Assembly (NCBI GenBank): GCA_903970185.1
Contig: CAJCIC010000098.1
Location: 28,278-92,277, forward strand
Direction of reading: 5' to 3'
From: Gammaproteobacteria bacterium
GTDB taxonomy: Bacteria; Pseudomonadota; Gammaproteobacteria; Burkholderiales; Burkholderiaceae_D
Length of the DNA stretch: 64,000 nucleotides
Shown piece after piece: positions 37,103 to 46,716 of the stretch. Numbering within the stretch: the stretch's first letter is position 1; each line of letters starts with the position of its first letter. The position numbers were made by a program, and so were the translations under genes. The notes beneath the pieces are model-generated. The model made no database searches and had not been told where the DNA came from. It worked only from the letters and a program-made list of their open reading frames with translations.

Positions 37103-38623
37103 GAACTTTTCGCGCAGGACGTTTTTCTGCACCTTGCCCATGGTGTTGCGCGGCAGTTCTGCAACCACGTGGATGCGCTTGGGAACCTTGAAGTTGGCGA
37201 TCTTCGCCTTGAGCGCGGCAAGCAGGATGGGTTCTTTGACCTCCACACCCGGTCGCGCCACGACCACCGCGGTTACGGCCTCGCCGAAATCCGGGTGCGC
37301 GATGCCAATCACGGCCGATTCAAGCACGCCCGGAAGCTCATCGATGATCGCCTCGATCTCTTTCGGATAGACGTTGTAGCCGCCGGTGATGATGAGATCC
37401 TTGGAGCGGCCAACGATCGACAGGTAAGGTTGCGGCAAGTGATCAAAGACGATCCATCGCCCCATGTCGCCGGTCTTGAAAAAGCCGTCGTGGGTGAATT
37501 CCTCGGCGGTCTTCTCCGGCATGCGCCAGTAACCTGGAAAGACATTCGGGCCCTTGACCTCGATGTGGCCGATGTCGCCGGGTCGGCACTCTTTATGGTC
37601 CTCATCGACGACGCGCACAAGCGTGCCAGGAAGCGGCTGTCCAACCGTGCCTGCGATGCGCTCGCCGGCGTAGGGATTGCTCGTGAGCATGACGGTCTCG
37701 GACATGCCGTAGCGCTCGAGGATGGTGTGTCCGGTGCGTTGCCGAAAGGCCTCGAAAGTCTCGGCCAGAAGCGGCGCGGATCCACACAGGAACAGGCGCA
37801 TGTTGGCGCAGCACGCAGCGTCAAACCCGGCATGGGACAAAAGACGCACGTAATAGGTCGGCACGCCCATGAAGACCGTCGCACGCGGCAATAGTGCAAT
37901 GACCTCGCCCGCGTCAAAGCGGCTGCGAAAGATCATCTTCGCACCGGCCAGGAGCGCCCCGTGCGCAGCGACGAACAGGCCGTGCACGTGAAACAGCGGC
38001 AGCGTATGCAGCAAGACGTCGTCGCTTTGCCAGTGCCAGAACTCCTTCAGGACCCTGGCGTTGGAGAGCAGATTGCCGTGCGTGAGCATCGCCCCTTTGC
38101 TGCGCCCGGTCGTGCCCGACGTATAAAGGATGGCTGCGAGGTCGTCTTCACCTGAGGCAACCGTCTTGAATGCGTCACTCTTTGCAGCTGCACGCTCGAT
38201 CAGGCTGCCACGACCATCCGCATCAAGCGTATACACGTGAGCTGCGCCGTGACGAAATGCGATCTTCGAGAGCCAGGAGAAGTTCTGAGGACTCGCCACC
38301 ACGACATCAGGCTTGGCATTGCCAAGGAAGTAGTCGAGCTCGCCCTCGCGATACGCGCTATTGAGGGGCAGATAGACGAGTCCGGCACGCACGCAGGCGA
38401 GATACAGAACCAGGGCTTCGGCGGATTTTTCAACCTGGACTGCAACGCGGCTACCCGGACGCGCTGCCGACGCGCAAAGCAGGTTGGCGAATTTGGCACT
38501 GGCGCGCTCGATGTCGTCAAAGGACCAGTAGCGGGAGCCCTCGACTTCGATCGCGCATGCGCCCAGGTCCTTGGGAAACGCCTGCCGAAATGCACGATAG
38601 AGATTGCAGTCCATGTCACTCAT
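37085..38623 (-). CDS. matB: Malonyl-CoA synthetase (MatB-like AMP-forming ligase)
   Basis: Activates malonate (or methylmalonate) with ATP and CoA. The protein is 512 residues. The AMP-binding signature is AILYTSGTTGRSKGAMLTHG. ERYGMSETVMLTSNP and the hinge region GRSKDLIITGGYNVYPKEIE follow, and the catalytic C-terminal lysine is in LPRNTMGKVQKN. The family match plus the malonyl-CoA decarboxylase two genes upstream makes malonate the likely substrate. It overlaps the enoyl-CoA hydratase gene by four bases. The order is mcd, hydratase, matB. Confidence 0.9.
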   Translation of the reverse strand: MSDMDCNLYRAFRQAFPKDLGACAIEVEGSRYWSFDDIERASAKFANLLCASAARPGSRVAVQVEKSAEALVLYLACVRAGLVYLPLNSAYREGELDYFLGNAKPDVVVASPQNFSWLSKIAFRHGAAHVYTLDADGRGSLIERAAAKSDAFKTVASGEDDLAAILYTSGTTGRSKGAMLTHGNLLSNARVLKEFWHWQSDDVLLHTLPLFHVHGLFVAAHGALLAGAKMIFRSRFDAGEVIALLPRATVFMGVPTYYVRLLSHAGFDAACCANMRLFLCGSAPLLAETFEAFRQRTGHTILERYGMSETVMLTSNPYAGERIAGTVGQPLPGTLVRVVDEDHKECRPGDIGHIEVKGPNVFPGYWRMPEKTAEEFTHDGFFKTGDMGRWIVFDHLPQPYLSIVGRSKDLIITGGYNVYPKEIEAIIDELPGVLESAVIGIAHPDFGEAVTAVVVARPGVEVKEPILLAALKAKIANFKVPKRIHVVAELPRNTMGKVQKNVLREKFSAAMG

Positions 38624-39387
38624 GACCCGCTAAAGGTGGGTGAGCGCCGGGCGAGAAACGCGGCGACCCCTTCGCGGTGATCGGCGCTCTCGGCATAGTC
38701 GAATCCGGCGGCACGCGCGGCAGCGGTCAGGTTATGGTGCGTGATGGCGTGAAGCAGGCGCTTGTTGATGCGCGCTGCAAGCGGCGCACCGGCGTTGATG
38801 CGCGCGACTGCGGCGGTGACCGCGGCGTCGAGTTCGCCTGCCGCGACGACACTCGTGACAAGGCCCTTGAGATAGGCTTCAGATGCGTCAAGAATGCGGC
38901 CTTCGAGCAGCAGTTCGCGGGCAAGCGCAGGACTTGCCACCGACAGCAGCGCTTGCATTTCGTCGGGCGCCATGGAAAATCCGAGTCTTGCGATCGGCAC
39001 GCCAAACTGCGCCGATTCCGAGGCATAGCGCAAGTCGCACGAAGCTGCGATCTCAAGGCCGCCACCGATGCAAAAGCCCTCGATTTTGGCAATCACGGGA
39101 TGCGGGCAGCCGGCAATGGCAAAAAGTGCCGGCGCGATGACGTTTTCGTGGTAGTGGCGCACGCTGGCAAGATCATGTCGTTGTGTGTTGAATTCGGCGA
39201 TGTCGGCACCGGCTGCGAAATTGCCATCGGCACCGCCAATGACAATGCAGCGGATGCGATCGTCGCTGGCAAAGCGATGAAATTCTTCGGCCAGGGCATG
39301 CCAGGTGGCGACATTGATGGCGTTATGGTGCGGCCCGCGCAATTCAACCTCGACAAGCGGGCCGAAGCGACTGACAGACAGACTCAT
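38620..39387 (-). CDS. Enoyl-CoA hydratase/isomerase family protein
   Basis: A 255-residue crotonase-fold protein with the oxyanion-hole strands NFAAGADIAEF and CIGGGLEIAASCDLRYA. Crotonases hydrate enoyl-CoA or act on other acyl-CoA thioesters. The placement between malonyl-CoA decarboxylase and malonyl-CoA synthetase, with 4-base overlaps on both sides, implies a role on an acyl-CoA in the malonate pathway or a linked dicarboxylic acid (inference). The exact reaction cannot be told. Confidence 0.87.
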   Translation of the reverse strand: MSLSVSRFGPLVEVELRGPHHNAINVATWHALAEEFHRFASDDRIRCIVIGGADGNFAAGADIAEFNTQRHDLASVRHYHENVIAPALFAIAGCPHPVIAKIEGFCIGGGLEIAASCDLRYASESAQFGVPIARLGFSMAPDEMQALLSVASPALARELLLEGRILDASEAYLKGLVTSVVAAGELDAAVTAAVARINAGAPLAARINKRLLHAITHHNLTAAARAAGFDYAESADHREGVAAFLARRSPTFSGS

Positions 39388-40790
39388 TTGAGGATAAGAC
39401 GGGCGACCGACCTGCCAAGCCTTGGCTGTTTCGTACGCAAGCGCGCGAGATTGTCGTTGAGCTCGTCGAGCTGGTACTGGTAGTTGACCATCAGCCCAAG
39501 CGACTCGGCGATGCCCTTCGCACTGTCGTCCGCACGCCAGTTCAGCCGTTCGATGCGCGCGCCGTTACCGAGGTGAAACCGGGCGACCGGATCAAGCGCC
39601 TGCCCATGCGAAGTGAAACCGCGTGCGAGATAGAAGGCACCGAGGCGTTCGGCGAGCTCGCACTTGGAATGATCCGGATGGACAGGGTCGACTTCATTTT
39701 TCAGCCAGGCGATCAGGTCGTCCCCGGCAAGCGACATCGGCCCCCCCTCTTGCGCGCGCAGTGCGCGCGTTTGTCGCGGGCCAAGAATGTCAGCCACGTC
39801 AGAATCGCGCTGGGCGCTGAGCCAGCGGGTAAATCCTGGCATCGGCGAGAGCGTTGCGAAGCGCTCGAGCTGGGGAATTTCCTGCCTTAACGCATCAATC
39901 ACGCGCTTCAGAAGAAAATTGCCGAAGCTGACACCGCGCAGGCCAGGCTGGGTGTTCGAGATCGAATAAAAGACGGCCCAGCGCACCCGGCTCAGATCTT
40001 CAAGCGGCGCTTCTTCATTGAGCAGCGCCTGTACGTCGCCTGCGAGTTCCTTGAGAAACGCGATCTCGACGAAGATCAGCGGTTCCTTGGGCAGGCGCGG
40101 ATGGAAAAACGCATAGCAGCGACGATCCGAATCGAGACGGTTGCGAAGATCGGTCCAGGAGGCAATCTGGTGCACGGCCTCGTAGTGCATGAGTTTTTCG
40201 AGAAGCGATGCGGGCGAATCCCAGGTGATTCGTTCGAGATCGAGAAAGCCAACGTCAAACCATGCGCTAAGCAGGCTGCCAAGATCCAGTTCAAGCGGCG
40301 CGACGCCGTCGAGCGCGCTGCGCTGCGCCAGCATGTCGGCGCGCAGCTGCACAAGAAATGCGAGCCCCTCGGGAAAGGCGTTGAAGCGCTTGAAAAAGCG
40401 GATCCGTGCACTTTCGAGCATGCTCGAAAGATCCAGTCCCTTGGTGTCGTGGCGCGCAGCTTCAAGCGCCATGGCGCGCAACATCACAAGCCGCGCATCC
40501 ACCCCTGACTGCAGGTAACGCTGCATCAGCTGCGCCGCGATGGCATTGCTTTCCGCGTCGGTCAATGGCGCCTCAAAACAATGCCGCAAATGGCGATGCA
40601 GCCGGCGCACCTCGAGCGGGGTCAAGTCCTGGATGCGCACGGTTTGCGCGCGGGCTGCGCTGCCAAGCCAGCGGCCAACGCGTGACACCAGCGAGGCGCT
40701 GGCTGCGAGCGCGGGCGCAACGTGCGGCGCCGACGCGCTCGTCTCGGGTGGGGACAACGCTTCCTTGCTGGATTGCATCAAAAACGTCAT
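39384..40790 (-). CDS. Malonyl-CoA decarboxylase
   Basis: Converts malonyl-CoA to acetyl-CoA and CO2. The protein is 468 residues from the ATG at 40790; the frame extends upstream into the regulator gene but without conservation. An N-terminal helical domain (to about 180) precedes the GNAT-like catalytic domain. This carries FYSISNTQPGLRGVSFGNFL with the catalytic Ser region and FHLGNGARIERLNW with the catalytic His. It heads the malonate operon, facing the regulator across a 73-base gap with two GTATAC sites. Confidence 0.9.
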   Translation of the reverse strand: MTFLMQSSKEALSPPETSASAPHVAPALAASASLVSRVGRWLGSAARAQTVRIQDLTPLEVRRLHRHLRHCFEAPLTDAESNAIAAQLMQRYLQSGVDARLVMLRAMALEAARHDTKGLDLSSMLESARIRFFKRFNAFPEGLAFLVQLRADMLAQRSALDGVAPLELDLGSLLSAWFDVGFLDLERITWDSPASLLEKLMHYEAVHQIASWTDLRNRLDSDRRCYAFFHPRLPKEPLIFVEIAFLKELAGDVQALLNEEAPLEDLSRVRWAVFYSISNTQPGLRGVSFGNFLLKRVIDALRQEIPQLERFATLSPMPGFTRWLSAQRDSDVADILGPRQTRALRAQEGGPMSLAGDDLIAWLKNEVDPVHPDHSKCELAERLGAFYLARGFTSHGQALDPVARFHLGNGARIERLNWRADDSAKGIAESLGLMVNYQYQLDELNDNLARLRTKQPRLGRSVARLILK

Positions 40791-40809
40791 GGGCACAGGT
40801 AAACCCGGA

Positions 40810-40837
40810 GTATACGGCGATGGCCACGGTGTATACA
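40810..40837. promoter_or_regulatory. Probable operator of the malonate regulator
   Basis: Two GTATAC palindromes lie between the divergent genes: GTATAC at 40810-40815 and TGTATACA at 40830-40837, the latter followed by A. Their centres are 21 bases apart, two helical turns. The known malonate regulator MatR of rhizobia is recalled to bind TTGTATACAA, almost identical to the second site. The sites probably serve regulation of both genes. Confidence 0.65.
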
Positions 40838-40863
40838 ATAATTTCGAAATTGTGCACTCGACA

Positions 40864-41523
40864 ATGAAGCCACGCCGCTCAGAACAACTTCGCGAGGCGA
40901 TTGAAGAACACATCGCCATAGGCGAATTCGCGCCTGGCATGCGCCTTGACGAAACCCAGCTTGCGCTTCGCTTCGGCGCCTCGCGCACGCCCTTGCGCGA
41001 GGCCTTGATCCAGCTGGCAGCGCTTGGCCTCGTTGAGATCCGGCCGCGGCGCGGCGCGACCGTGTGCGCCGTCGAGCCGCGCACACTCTTTGAGATGTTC
41101 CAGGTCATGGCCGAGCTTGAGGCAATGTGTGCCCGGCTAGCCGCGCGCCGTATCTCGCACGATCAATTGCGTGAGGCGCGCGCCGCTCACGAGCTCTGCC
41201 AAACACTCGCAGGCGCAAACGATCTCGATGGCTATTACCGGGCCAACCAGCGCTTTCACTTTGCCATTTACGCCGCAAGCCAGAATCAATTCCTTTGCGA
41301 CGAAGCCAAGGCACTGCATCGCAAGCTTGGTGTCTATCGCAGGCTGCAACTGCGAGTGCGTGACCGCGTCAAGACGTCGTTTGACGAACACGAATGCGTG
41401 CTCAAGGCGCTTGAAGCCGGCAATAGCGATGAAGCGGCAAGCTCCCTGCGCGCGCACGTCGAAGTCCAGGGGGAACGCTTCGCCGACTTGATTGCCTCCT
41501 TGCAACTGATGAAGGCGGCCTAG
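40864..41523 (+). CDS. GntR-family (FCD) regulator of malonate use
   Basis: A 219-residue regulator from the ATG at 40864. The N-terminal winged helix ([53 protein letters not shown]) is followed by an all-helical FCD ligand domain with conserved Asp/His positions ([18 protein letters not shown]). It faces the malonate operon and resembles MatR/MdcY regulators, which respond to malonate or malonyl-CoA. The divergent layout and palindromic sites suggest autoregulation. The 3' end overlaps the convergent lgt gene by four bases. Confidence 0.88.
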   Translation: MKPRRSEQLREAIEEHIAIGEFAPGMRLDETQLALRFGASRTPLREALIQLAALGLVEIRPRRGATVCAVEPRTLFEMFQVMAELEAMCARLAARRISHDQLREARAAHELCQTLAGANDLDGYYRANQRFHFAIYAASQNQFLCDEAKALHRKLGVYRRLQLRVRDRVKTSFDEHECVLKALEAGNSDEAASSLRAHVEVQGERFADLIASLQLMKAA

Positions 41524-42314
41524 GCTTTTACGCTGTCGCTTCCGCCTCTGCGGTAGGCGTTAATCATCAACCCGATGCCAAGGAGGATCATCGGCAATGA
41601 CAGCCACTGTCCCATTGACAATCCGAAGGCGAGCAAGCCGAGAAAGCTGTCCGGCTCACGCGTGAATTCGACGGCAAAGCGGGCGCAGCCATAGCCGATG
41701 AGAAACAGGCCGGCAGTCGCGCCGCGCGGTCTTGGCCGCATGGAAAATGTCCACACCAGGATGAAAAGCACAATGCCTTCGAGTGCGAGCTCATAGAGCT
41801 GTGAGGGATGACGCGGCAAGGGCACACCCGGAAAAAGCATGCCCCACGGCAAATCCGTCGGCCTGCCCCATAATTCGCCATTGATGAAGTTGCCGAAACG
41901 GCCGGCAGCCAGACCGAGGGGCACGAGCGGCGCGACGAAGTCTGCAACAGCGAAAAACGCCAGCTTGCGCGAACGCGCAAAAAGCGCCATGGCGATGATG
42001 ACGCCGATCAGTCCGCCATGAAACGACATGCCGCCGTTCCAGACTTCAAACACCATCATCGGGTGCGCCACGTAATAATTCAGCTGATAAAACAGAATGT
42101 AGCCAAGGCGGCCGCCAAGAATGGTGCCAAGGATGCCAAAAAACAGCAGGTCATCCAGATCGCGCAAGGACAGCGGCCCTGGCTGGTGCTTGATCCTGTA
42201 GCGCCCGAGCACCAGCACGAAGGTAAAGGCGAGCAGGTACATGAGGCCATACCAGCGGATCGAAAGAGGACCGAGATGAATCGCTACGGGATCGAAGTGC
42301 GGATAGGTCAGCAT
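41520..42314 (-). CDS. lgt: Prolipoprotein diacylglyceryl transferase
   Basis: Inner-membrane enzyme that adds diacylglycerol to the lipobox cysteine of prolipoproteins. The protein is 264 residues from the ATG at 42314; a longer frame start is unconserved. About seven membrane segments are present. The signature [20 protein letters not shown] carries the catalytic region, and [17 protein letters not shown] and [16 protein letters not shown] are also typical. It is needed for the lipoproteins predicted here (BamE, DUF882). It converges on the regulator gene and is divergent from ilvD. Confidence 0.96.
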   Translation of the reverse strand: MLTYPHFDPVAIHLGPLSIRWYGLMYLLAFTFVLVLGRYRIKHQPGPLSLRDLDDLLFFGILGTILGGRLGYILFYQLNYYVAHPMMVFEVWNGGMSFHGGLIGVIIAMALFARSRKLAFFAVADFVAPLVPLGLAAGRFGNFINGELWGRPTDLPWGMLFPGVPLPRHPSQLYELALEGIVLFILVWTFSMRPRPRGATAGLFLIGYGCARFAVEFTREPDSFLGLLAFGLSMGQWLSLPMILLGIGLMINAYRRGGSDSVKA

Positions 42315-42393
42315 GCGAAAATAGAGATGAAAAATGCCACCGGATGCTAGCACACCGGTCCTACCCAACCGCTGAACAAAACCACCCAGTCAC

Positions 42394-44082
42394 ATGCCTG
42401 ATAATCGTCGCTCAAGAAACATCACGCAGGGCGTGAACCGTTCGCCAAATCGCTCGATGTACTACGCGATGGGCTACAAGAAGGAAGACTTCGACAAGCC
42501 GATGATTGGCATCGCCAACGGCCATTCGACCATCACGCCTTGCAATTCCGGCCTGCAAAAGCTCGCCGACGCGGCCATCGAGGCCATCCGCGCCTGTGAT
42601 GCCAACCCGCAAGTCTTTGGCACGCCGACCATTTCAGATGGCATGTCGATGGGAACCGAAGGCATGAAGTACTCGCTGATCTCGCGCGAGGTCATCGCCG
42701 ACTGCATCGAGACTGCGATCATGGGCCAGTGGATGGACGGCTGCGTCGTCATCGGTGGCTGCGACAAGAACATGCCCGGCGGCATGATCGGGCTCGCCCG
42801 CGTCAACGTTCCGGGGATCTACGTCTATGGCGGCACGATCCTGCCTGGCGAATACAAGGGCCGCGCGCTGACCATCGTGTCCTCGTTCGAGGCGGTCGGC
42901 GAATTTACCGCCGGGCGCATGAGCGAGGAAGACTTCGAAGAAATCGAAAAGCGCGCGTGTCCGAGTTCAGGGTCGTGCGGCGGCATGTATACCGCCAATA
43001 CCATGAGTTCGTCGTTCGAGGCACTGGGCATGAGCCTGCTTGGGTCCTCGACCATGGCCAATCCCGATGAGGAAAAGACGCAGTCGGCGGCGGCGTCCGC
43101 GCGTGTCCTGGTTGCTGCCGTGCGCGCCAACCTTAGGCCGCGCGACATCATTACGCGTCAATCGATCACCAATGCCGTGGCTCTCATCATGGCGCTTGGC
43201 GGCTCGACCAACGCGGTCTTGCACTACCTTGCAATCGCCCACGCCGCCGAGGTGCCGTTTGCCATTGACGACTTCGAGGCAATCCGAAAACGCGTTCCCG
43301 TGATCTGCGATCTGAAGCCCTCGGGGCGCTTCGTTGCCACCGATTTGCACCGGGCGGGTGGCGTAATCGAAGTCCTCAGGATTCTGCTGGAGGGAAAGCT
43401 CATCGATGGCAGCTGCCTGACCATCACGGGCAAGACGCTTGCAGAGGAGATCGCCCTTGCGGCGCCACGAAAAGCGCCCCTTGCGGATGTCATCCGCACC
43501 CTGGAGGCACCGCTTTACCCCCAGGGCCACCTTGCGATCCTCAAGGGCAATCTCGCAACCGAGGGGTGCGTGGCCAAAATTACCGGCCTGAAAAATCCCG
43601 TGATCATCGGACCTGCGCGCGTCTTTGACTCCGAGTACGCTGCCATGGACGCGATCGTCGCGCGCGCAATCAAGCCAGGCGATGTGGTCGTGATCCGCTA
43701 TGTCGGGCCGAAAGGCGGCCCGGGCATGCCCGAGATGCTAGCGCCCACCTCGGCGCTCGTCGGTCAGGGACTTGGCGAATCGGTCGGGCTCATCACCGAT
43801 GGCCGCTTTTCGGGAGGTACCTGGGGCATGGTGGTGGGCCACGTCGCTCCCGAGGCGTATGTCGGCGGCTTGATCGCATTGATCGAAGAAAACGATCTGA
43901 TCACGATCGATGCCCACAGGCTTTTGCTTCAGCTTGAGGTCGACGATGAAACGATCGCTTTGCGGCGCTCGCGCTGGGTCGCACCGAAACCCCGCTATAG
44001 CCGCGGCGTGTTGGCCAAATTCGCGCGCTTGACGAGCAGCGCCAGCGTCGGCGCCGTGACCGATCTCGATCTGTTTGACTAG
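42394..44082 (+). CDS. ilvD: Dihydroxy-acid dehydratase
   Basis: Iron-sulfur enzyme in valine, leucine and isoleucine synthesis, and thereby pantothenate. The protein is 562 residues. Cluster-ligand and active-site motifs are [16 protein letters not shown] and [18 protein letters not shown], with [16 protein letters not shown] and the C-terminal [20 protein letters not shown]. The leader between lgt and ilvD is only about 79 bases, with no obvious attenuator. It converges with the Trp-rich peptide gene with a 4-base overlap. Confidence 0.96.
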   Translation: MPDNRRSRNITQGVNRSPNRSMYYAMGYKKEDFDKPMIGIANGHSTITPCNSGLQKLADAAIEAIRACDANPQVFGTPTISDGMSMGTEGMKYSLISREVIADCIETAIMGQWMDGCVVIGGCDKNMPGGMIGLARVNVPGIYVYGGTILPGEYKGRALTIVSSFEAVGEFTAGRMSEEDFEEIEKRACPSSGSCGGMYTANTMSSSFEALGMSLLGSSTMANPDEEKTQSAAASARVLVAAVRANLRPRDIITRQSITNAVALIMALGGSTNAVLHYLAIAHAAEVPFAIDDFEAIRKRVPVICDLKPSGRFVATDLHRAGGVIEVLRILLEGKLIDGSCLTITGKTLAEEIALAAPRKAPLADVIRTLEAPLYPQGHLAILKGNLATEGCVAKITGLKNPVIIGPARVFDSEYAAMDAIVARAIKPGDVVVIRYVGPKGGPGMPEMLAPTSALVGQGLGESVGLITDGRFSGGTWGMVVGHVAPEAYVGGLIALIEENDLITIDAHRLLLQLEVDDETIALRRSRWVAPKPRYSRGVLAKFARLTSSASVGAVTDLDLFD

Positions 44083-44309
44083 CGCCTGGGCGTGCGCTCG
44101 AGCTGCTTTCTGATGCGTTCCTGCTTGACCTTTTCGACTTCGTCGTGGACCTTGCGCTTGTCGAGACCGAAAAACGGCTCGATCACCTCAAACCACAGGA
44201 GCGCCAGGAAAAACGGCGTCAGAACGAGCCACCACGACCAATCGGCCACCGGCCCGAACGCGAACCATTTCATCAACAGCAGCAAAAGGCCAATTAGGAT
44301 GAACCACAT
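44079..44309 (-). CDS. Small Trp-rich membrane protein
   Basis: A 76-residue protein with an N-terminal membrane hairpin (about 2-14 and 24-41) rich in Trp and Leu ([20 protein letters not shown], then [19 protein letters not shown]) and a basic/acidic C-terminal tail. It matches the small Trp-rich protein family that I know from betaproteobacteria. Function unknown. The 3' end overlaps ilvD by four bases. Confidence 0.8.
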   Translation of the reverse strand: MWFILIGLLLLLMKWFAFGPVADWSWWLVLTPFFLALLWFEVIEPFFGLDKRKVHDEVEKVKQERIRKQLERTPRR

Positions 44310-44392
44310 GAAACGATATCTTTAAGGGATTGAAACAAATCACAATATACCCCGTCTCGGGGCGCCTGCGTAGGACAACCGATCACGCTCTT

Positions 44393-45112
44393 TTAGCCAC
44401 GCCACACGCGGTTCACGCCGGTGTCGGTGTGAATCCAGCCCCCCGTGGCCCCGCCTGGACGGAAATAAAAACCGACACCGCCGCGCTCGAAGCTCTTGAC
44501 CAGACCCCCTAGCACCTCGGGATCGAGATCGACGATGCGCACGTCTGCCGCCTGGCCATCCAGATGCAGCGACTTGCGCGCAGCAGGCAGCCCCTGCTCG
44601 ATCAACTTGCGATTGGTCGCGGGCGTGCGATAGCCGGAGAGCACGGTGAGCGGATGGTGGATGCCGTAGCGCGCGCAGAAGGCCTGGCATGCCCAGAGGG
44701 TTTCGATCAGCTTGGGGTCCATGCGGATGGTCTTGCCCGCCTGGACATCGCGCAAGATCGTGCAAACCTTGTCGTAGGCGCCGTCGACCATGGCGCCATC
44801 CTTCCAGTAAAGAAGAGAGATCTGTTCGCGCGTGGCCAGGCGGTAAAGATTGAGGGTTCGCGGCTTTTGCCAGAAATCGCCGTCGATCAGGGACGCATCG
44901 AAGATATCGGGCGGCGGATTGGGCATTCCTTCGGCAAGTGTTGGCGCCGGTTTTTGCGCGCCAGGCGCCGTGCTTGCAGGGGCTACGGGGGCGACCGCAG
45001 GAGTCGCTGCCCGCTCCGGCGGGCGGGTCACACACCCGGCGACATAGCCGCTATACAAGCCCGCGCCGCCCAAGCGCAGCACGCGAGTCAGAAACTCCCT
45101 GCGTTTTGCCAT
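44393..45112 (-). CDS. DUF882/YcbK-like lipoprotein, probable metallopeptidase fold
   Basis: A 239-residue exported protein started at the ATG at 45112. The N-terminus carries twin arginines (KRREFLTRVLRLGG) and a lipobox-like YVAGC near residue 30, so it may be a Tat-exported lipoprotein. A Pro/Ala-rich linker (35-65) precedes the DUF882 (peptidase M15A-like) domain, with the pattern VLSGYRTPATNRKL, SLHLDGQAADVRI and GGWIHTDTG. The His/Asp/His metal ligands are present. Relatives trim peptidoglycan cross-links. Confidence 0.83.
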   Translation of the reverse strand: MAKRREFLTRVLRLGGAGLYSGYVAGCVTRPPERAATPAVAPVAPASTAPGAQKPAPTLAEGMPNPPPDIFDASLIDGDFWQKPRTLNLYRLATREQISLLYWKDGAMVDGAYDKVCTILRDVQAGKTIRMDPKLIETLWACQAFCARYGIHHPLTVLSGYRTPATNRKLIEQGLPAARKSLHLDGQAADVRIVDLDPEVLGGLVKSFERGGVGFYFRPGGATGGWIHTDTGVNRVWRG

Positions 45113-45239
45113 CCTGCCGATCCCCCAGGCCCTGACTCTGGCCTGTGCCAATTAACGCGCGATGCAAGCAGCCGCCAGACAGCCTTCTTCGCGAGCGCTT
45201 GCCAGATGCTCAATGCTGCGCATCTGCTACCCCAGACAA

Positions 45240-45267
45240 GCAAAAGGCCGCGCAAGCGGCCTTTTGC
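45240..45267. terminator. Bidirectional terminator after livK
   Basis: GCAAAAGGCCGC pairs perfectly with GCGGCCTTTTGC around a GCAA tetraloop, with T tracts on both strands. It ends livK transcription (minus strand) 22 bases past its stop. Confidence 0.85.
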
Positions 45268-45288
45268 GACTACGCCTTCATCAAACAA

Positions 45289-46434
45289 TCAGCGCACGAC
45301 GCCGATCGTGGTGATTTCACCACCCTTATACGTGTGCAGGGTCAAGCTGCCATTCTTGATGTCACCCTTGGCATCAAACGAGATGTCGCCGGTTACACCC
45401 TTGTAGTTTTCCTTCTGCAGGAAAGGCAGGTACTTGGCAGGCTCTGACGATCCGGCCTTCTCCATCGCGTCGGCCAGAACCATCACGGCGTCATACGAAT
45501 ACGGCGCGTAGATCTGCACTTCGGTTCCATACTTGGCTTTGTAGCGGGCCTTGAAGTCGTCAAGCGGCTTCTGTTGCGATGGCTCGACACCACCGGCTTC
45601 AGCGCACACCACTTCGCCGTCCTTCATGCTGTCGCCCGCCAGCTTGGCAAGCTCGGCGGTACAGATGCCATCGCCGCCCATCAACTTGGCGTTGATGCCA
45701 AGCTGTTGCATCTGGCGCAGCATCGGACCGGCCTGGGCGTCCATGCCACCGTAGAAGATCACGTCCGGGCTCTTGCCCTTGATGGTCGTCAGGATCGACT
45801 GGAAGTCAACGGCATTGTTGCTTGTGAACTCGCGATCAACGATGGTCGCGCCCGCGGCCTTGGCTGCTTTGGAGAACTCGTCGGCGACGCCGTCACCGTA
45901 GGCGGTCTTGTCCGAGACGACGGCGATGTTCTTGCCGTGCAGGGTATCGACTGCGTACTTGCCAAGCGTTCCACCCAGCTGGCCGTCATTGGCCACCACG
46001 CGAAATACCGACTTGTAACCGTTGGCGGTGTACGCCACGGCCGTCGCAGATGGCGAAATTTCGGGGATGCCGGCGGCGGCATAAATGCGCGAGGCCGGAA
46101 TCGAAGTGCCTGAATTCAAGTGACCGACAACGCCGTTGACCTTCTCGTCGACCAGCTTGGTCGCAGCGGCTGTGCCTTGCTTCGGATCGGCAGCGTCGTC
46201 TTCTGCCACGAGCTCGAACTTGGCGTGCTTGCCACCGATCATGACGTTCTTGGCATTCAGGTCATCAACGGCCATGCGCGCGCCATTCTCGTTGTCCTTG
46301 CCGAGGTGGGCAATGTTTCCGGTGATAGGACCAACGTGTCCGATCTTCACGATCACGTCCTCGGCCATCGCCGGTGCCGCAGCTGCAAAGCCTGCCACGA
46401 GTGCCAGGCATAACAATTTTTTCTGGTGTTTCAT
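45289..46434 (-). CDS. livK: Branched-chain amino acid binding protein (LivK/LivJ type)
   Basis: Periplasmic binding protein for leucine, isoleucine or valine, 381 residues. The start at 46434 is preferred because GGAGAGGA lies just before it and the signal peptide KHQKKLLCLALVAGFAAAAP, cleaved near AMA-E, begins there. The mature fold has VKIGHVGPITGNIAHLGKD, the lobe-2 nucleus and the Lys/Asp-rich surface of the family. It is transcribed away from putA while the matching permease/ATPase genes livHMGF lie 4 kb away on the plus strand. Ligand range is inferred. Confidence 0.92.
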   Translation of the reverse strand: MKHQKKLLCLALVAGFAAAAPAMAEDVIVKIGHVGPITGNIAHLGKDNENGARMAVDDLNAKNVMIGGKHAKFELVAEDDAADPKQGTAAATKLVDEKVNGVVGHLNSGTSIPASRIYAAAGIPEISPSATAVAYTANGYKSVFRVVANDGQLGGTLGKYAVDTLHGKNIAVVSDKTAYGDGVADEFSKAAKAAGATIVDREFTSNNAVDFQSILTTIKGKSPDVIFYGGMDAQAGPMLRQMQQLGINAKLMGGDGICTAELAKLAGDSMKDGEVVCAEAGGVEPSQQKPLDDFKARYKAKYGTEVQIYAPYSYDAVMVLADAMEKAGSSEPAKYLPFLQKENYKGVTGDISFDAKGDIKNGSLTLHTYKGGEITTIGVVR

Positions 46435-46630
46435 CGGTTTCCTCTCCATTTATCGATGAGTATTCATAACTGATCGACCAGTAAAACGAACGAGCCAGGC
46501 GATGCCCAAAGCACCGTCCACGCGCCCCAAGCTGGCGAACCTTTCTAAGTTACACGAAACCAATTCTTTAAGCCAGCAGCTAAAACCAGTCGGAAGCGAC
46601 TTGCCAGGTCTTCTTCGCGCGCGAAACACG

Positions 46631-46664
46631 CGCTACCCGCGCTACCCGCGCTACCCGCGCTACC
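46631..46664 (+). repeat. Short 9-bp tandem repeat
   Basis: The unit cgctacccg occurs 3.8 times in a row in the gap between livK and putA, 53 bases before the putA start. It may be replication slippage DNA; no coding role is seen. Confidence 0.85.
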
Positions 46665-46716
46665 ATTACGGCCGCCATTCGCCCTAGCGCCTTTTTTGCC
46701 TTCTGGCCCTTTCTTC

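Noticed and set aside
36860..37370. Plus-strand frame extending from the Kdo hydroxylase into matB
   Set aside because: Out of frame with the hydroxylase and antisense to matB; low-complexity Arg/Ser composition.
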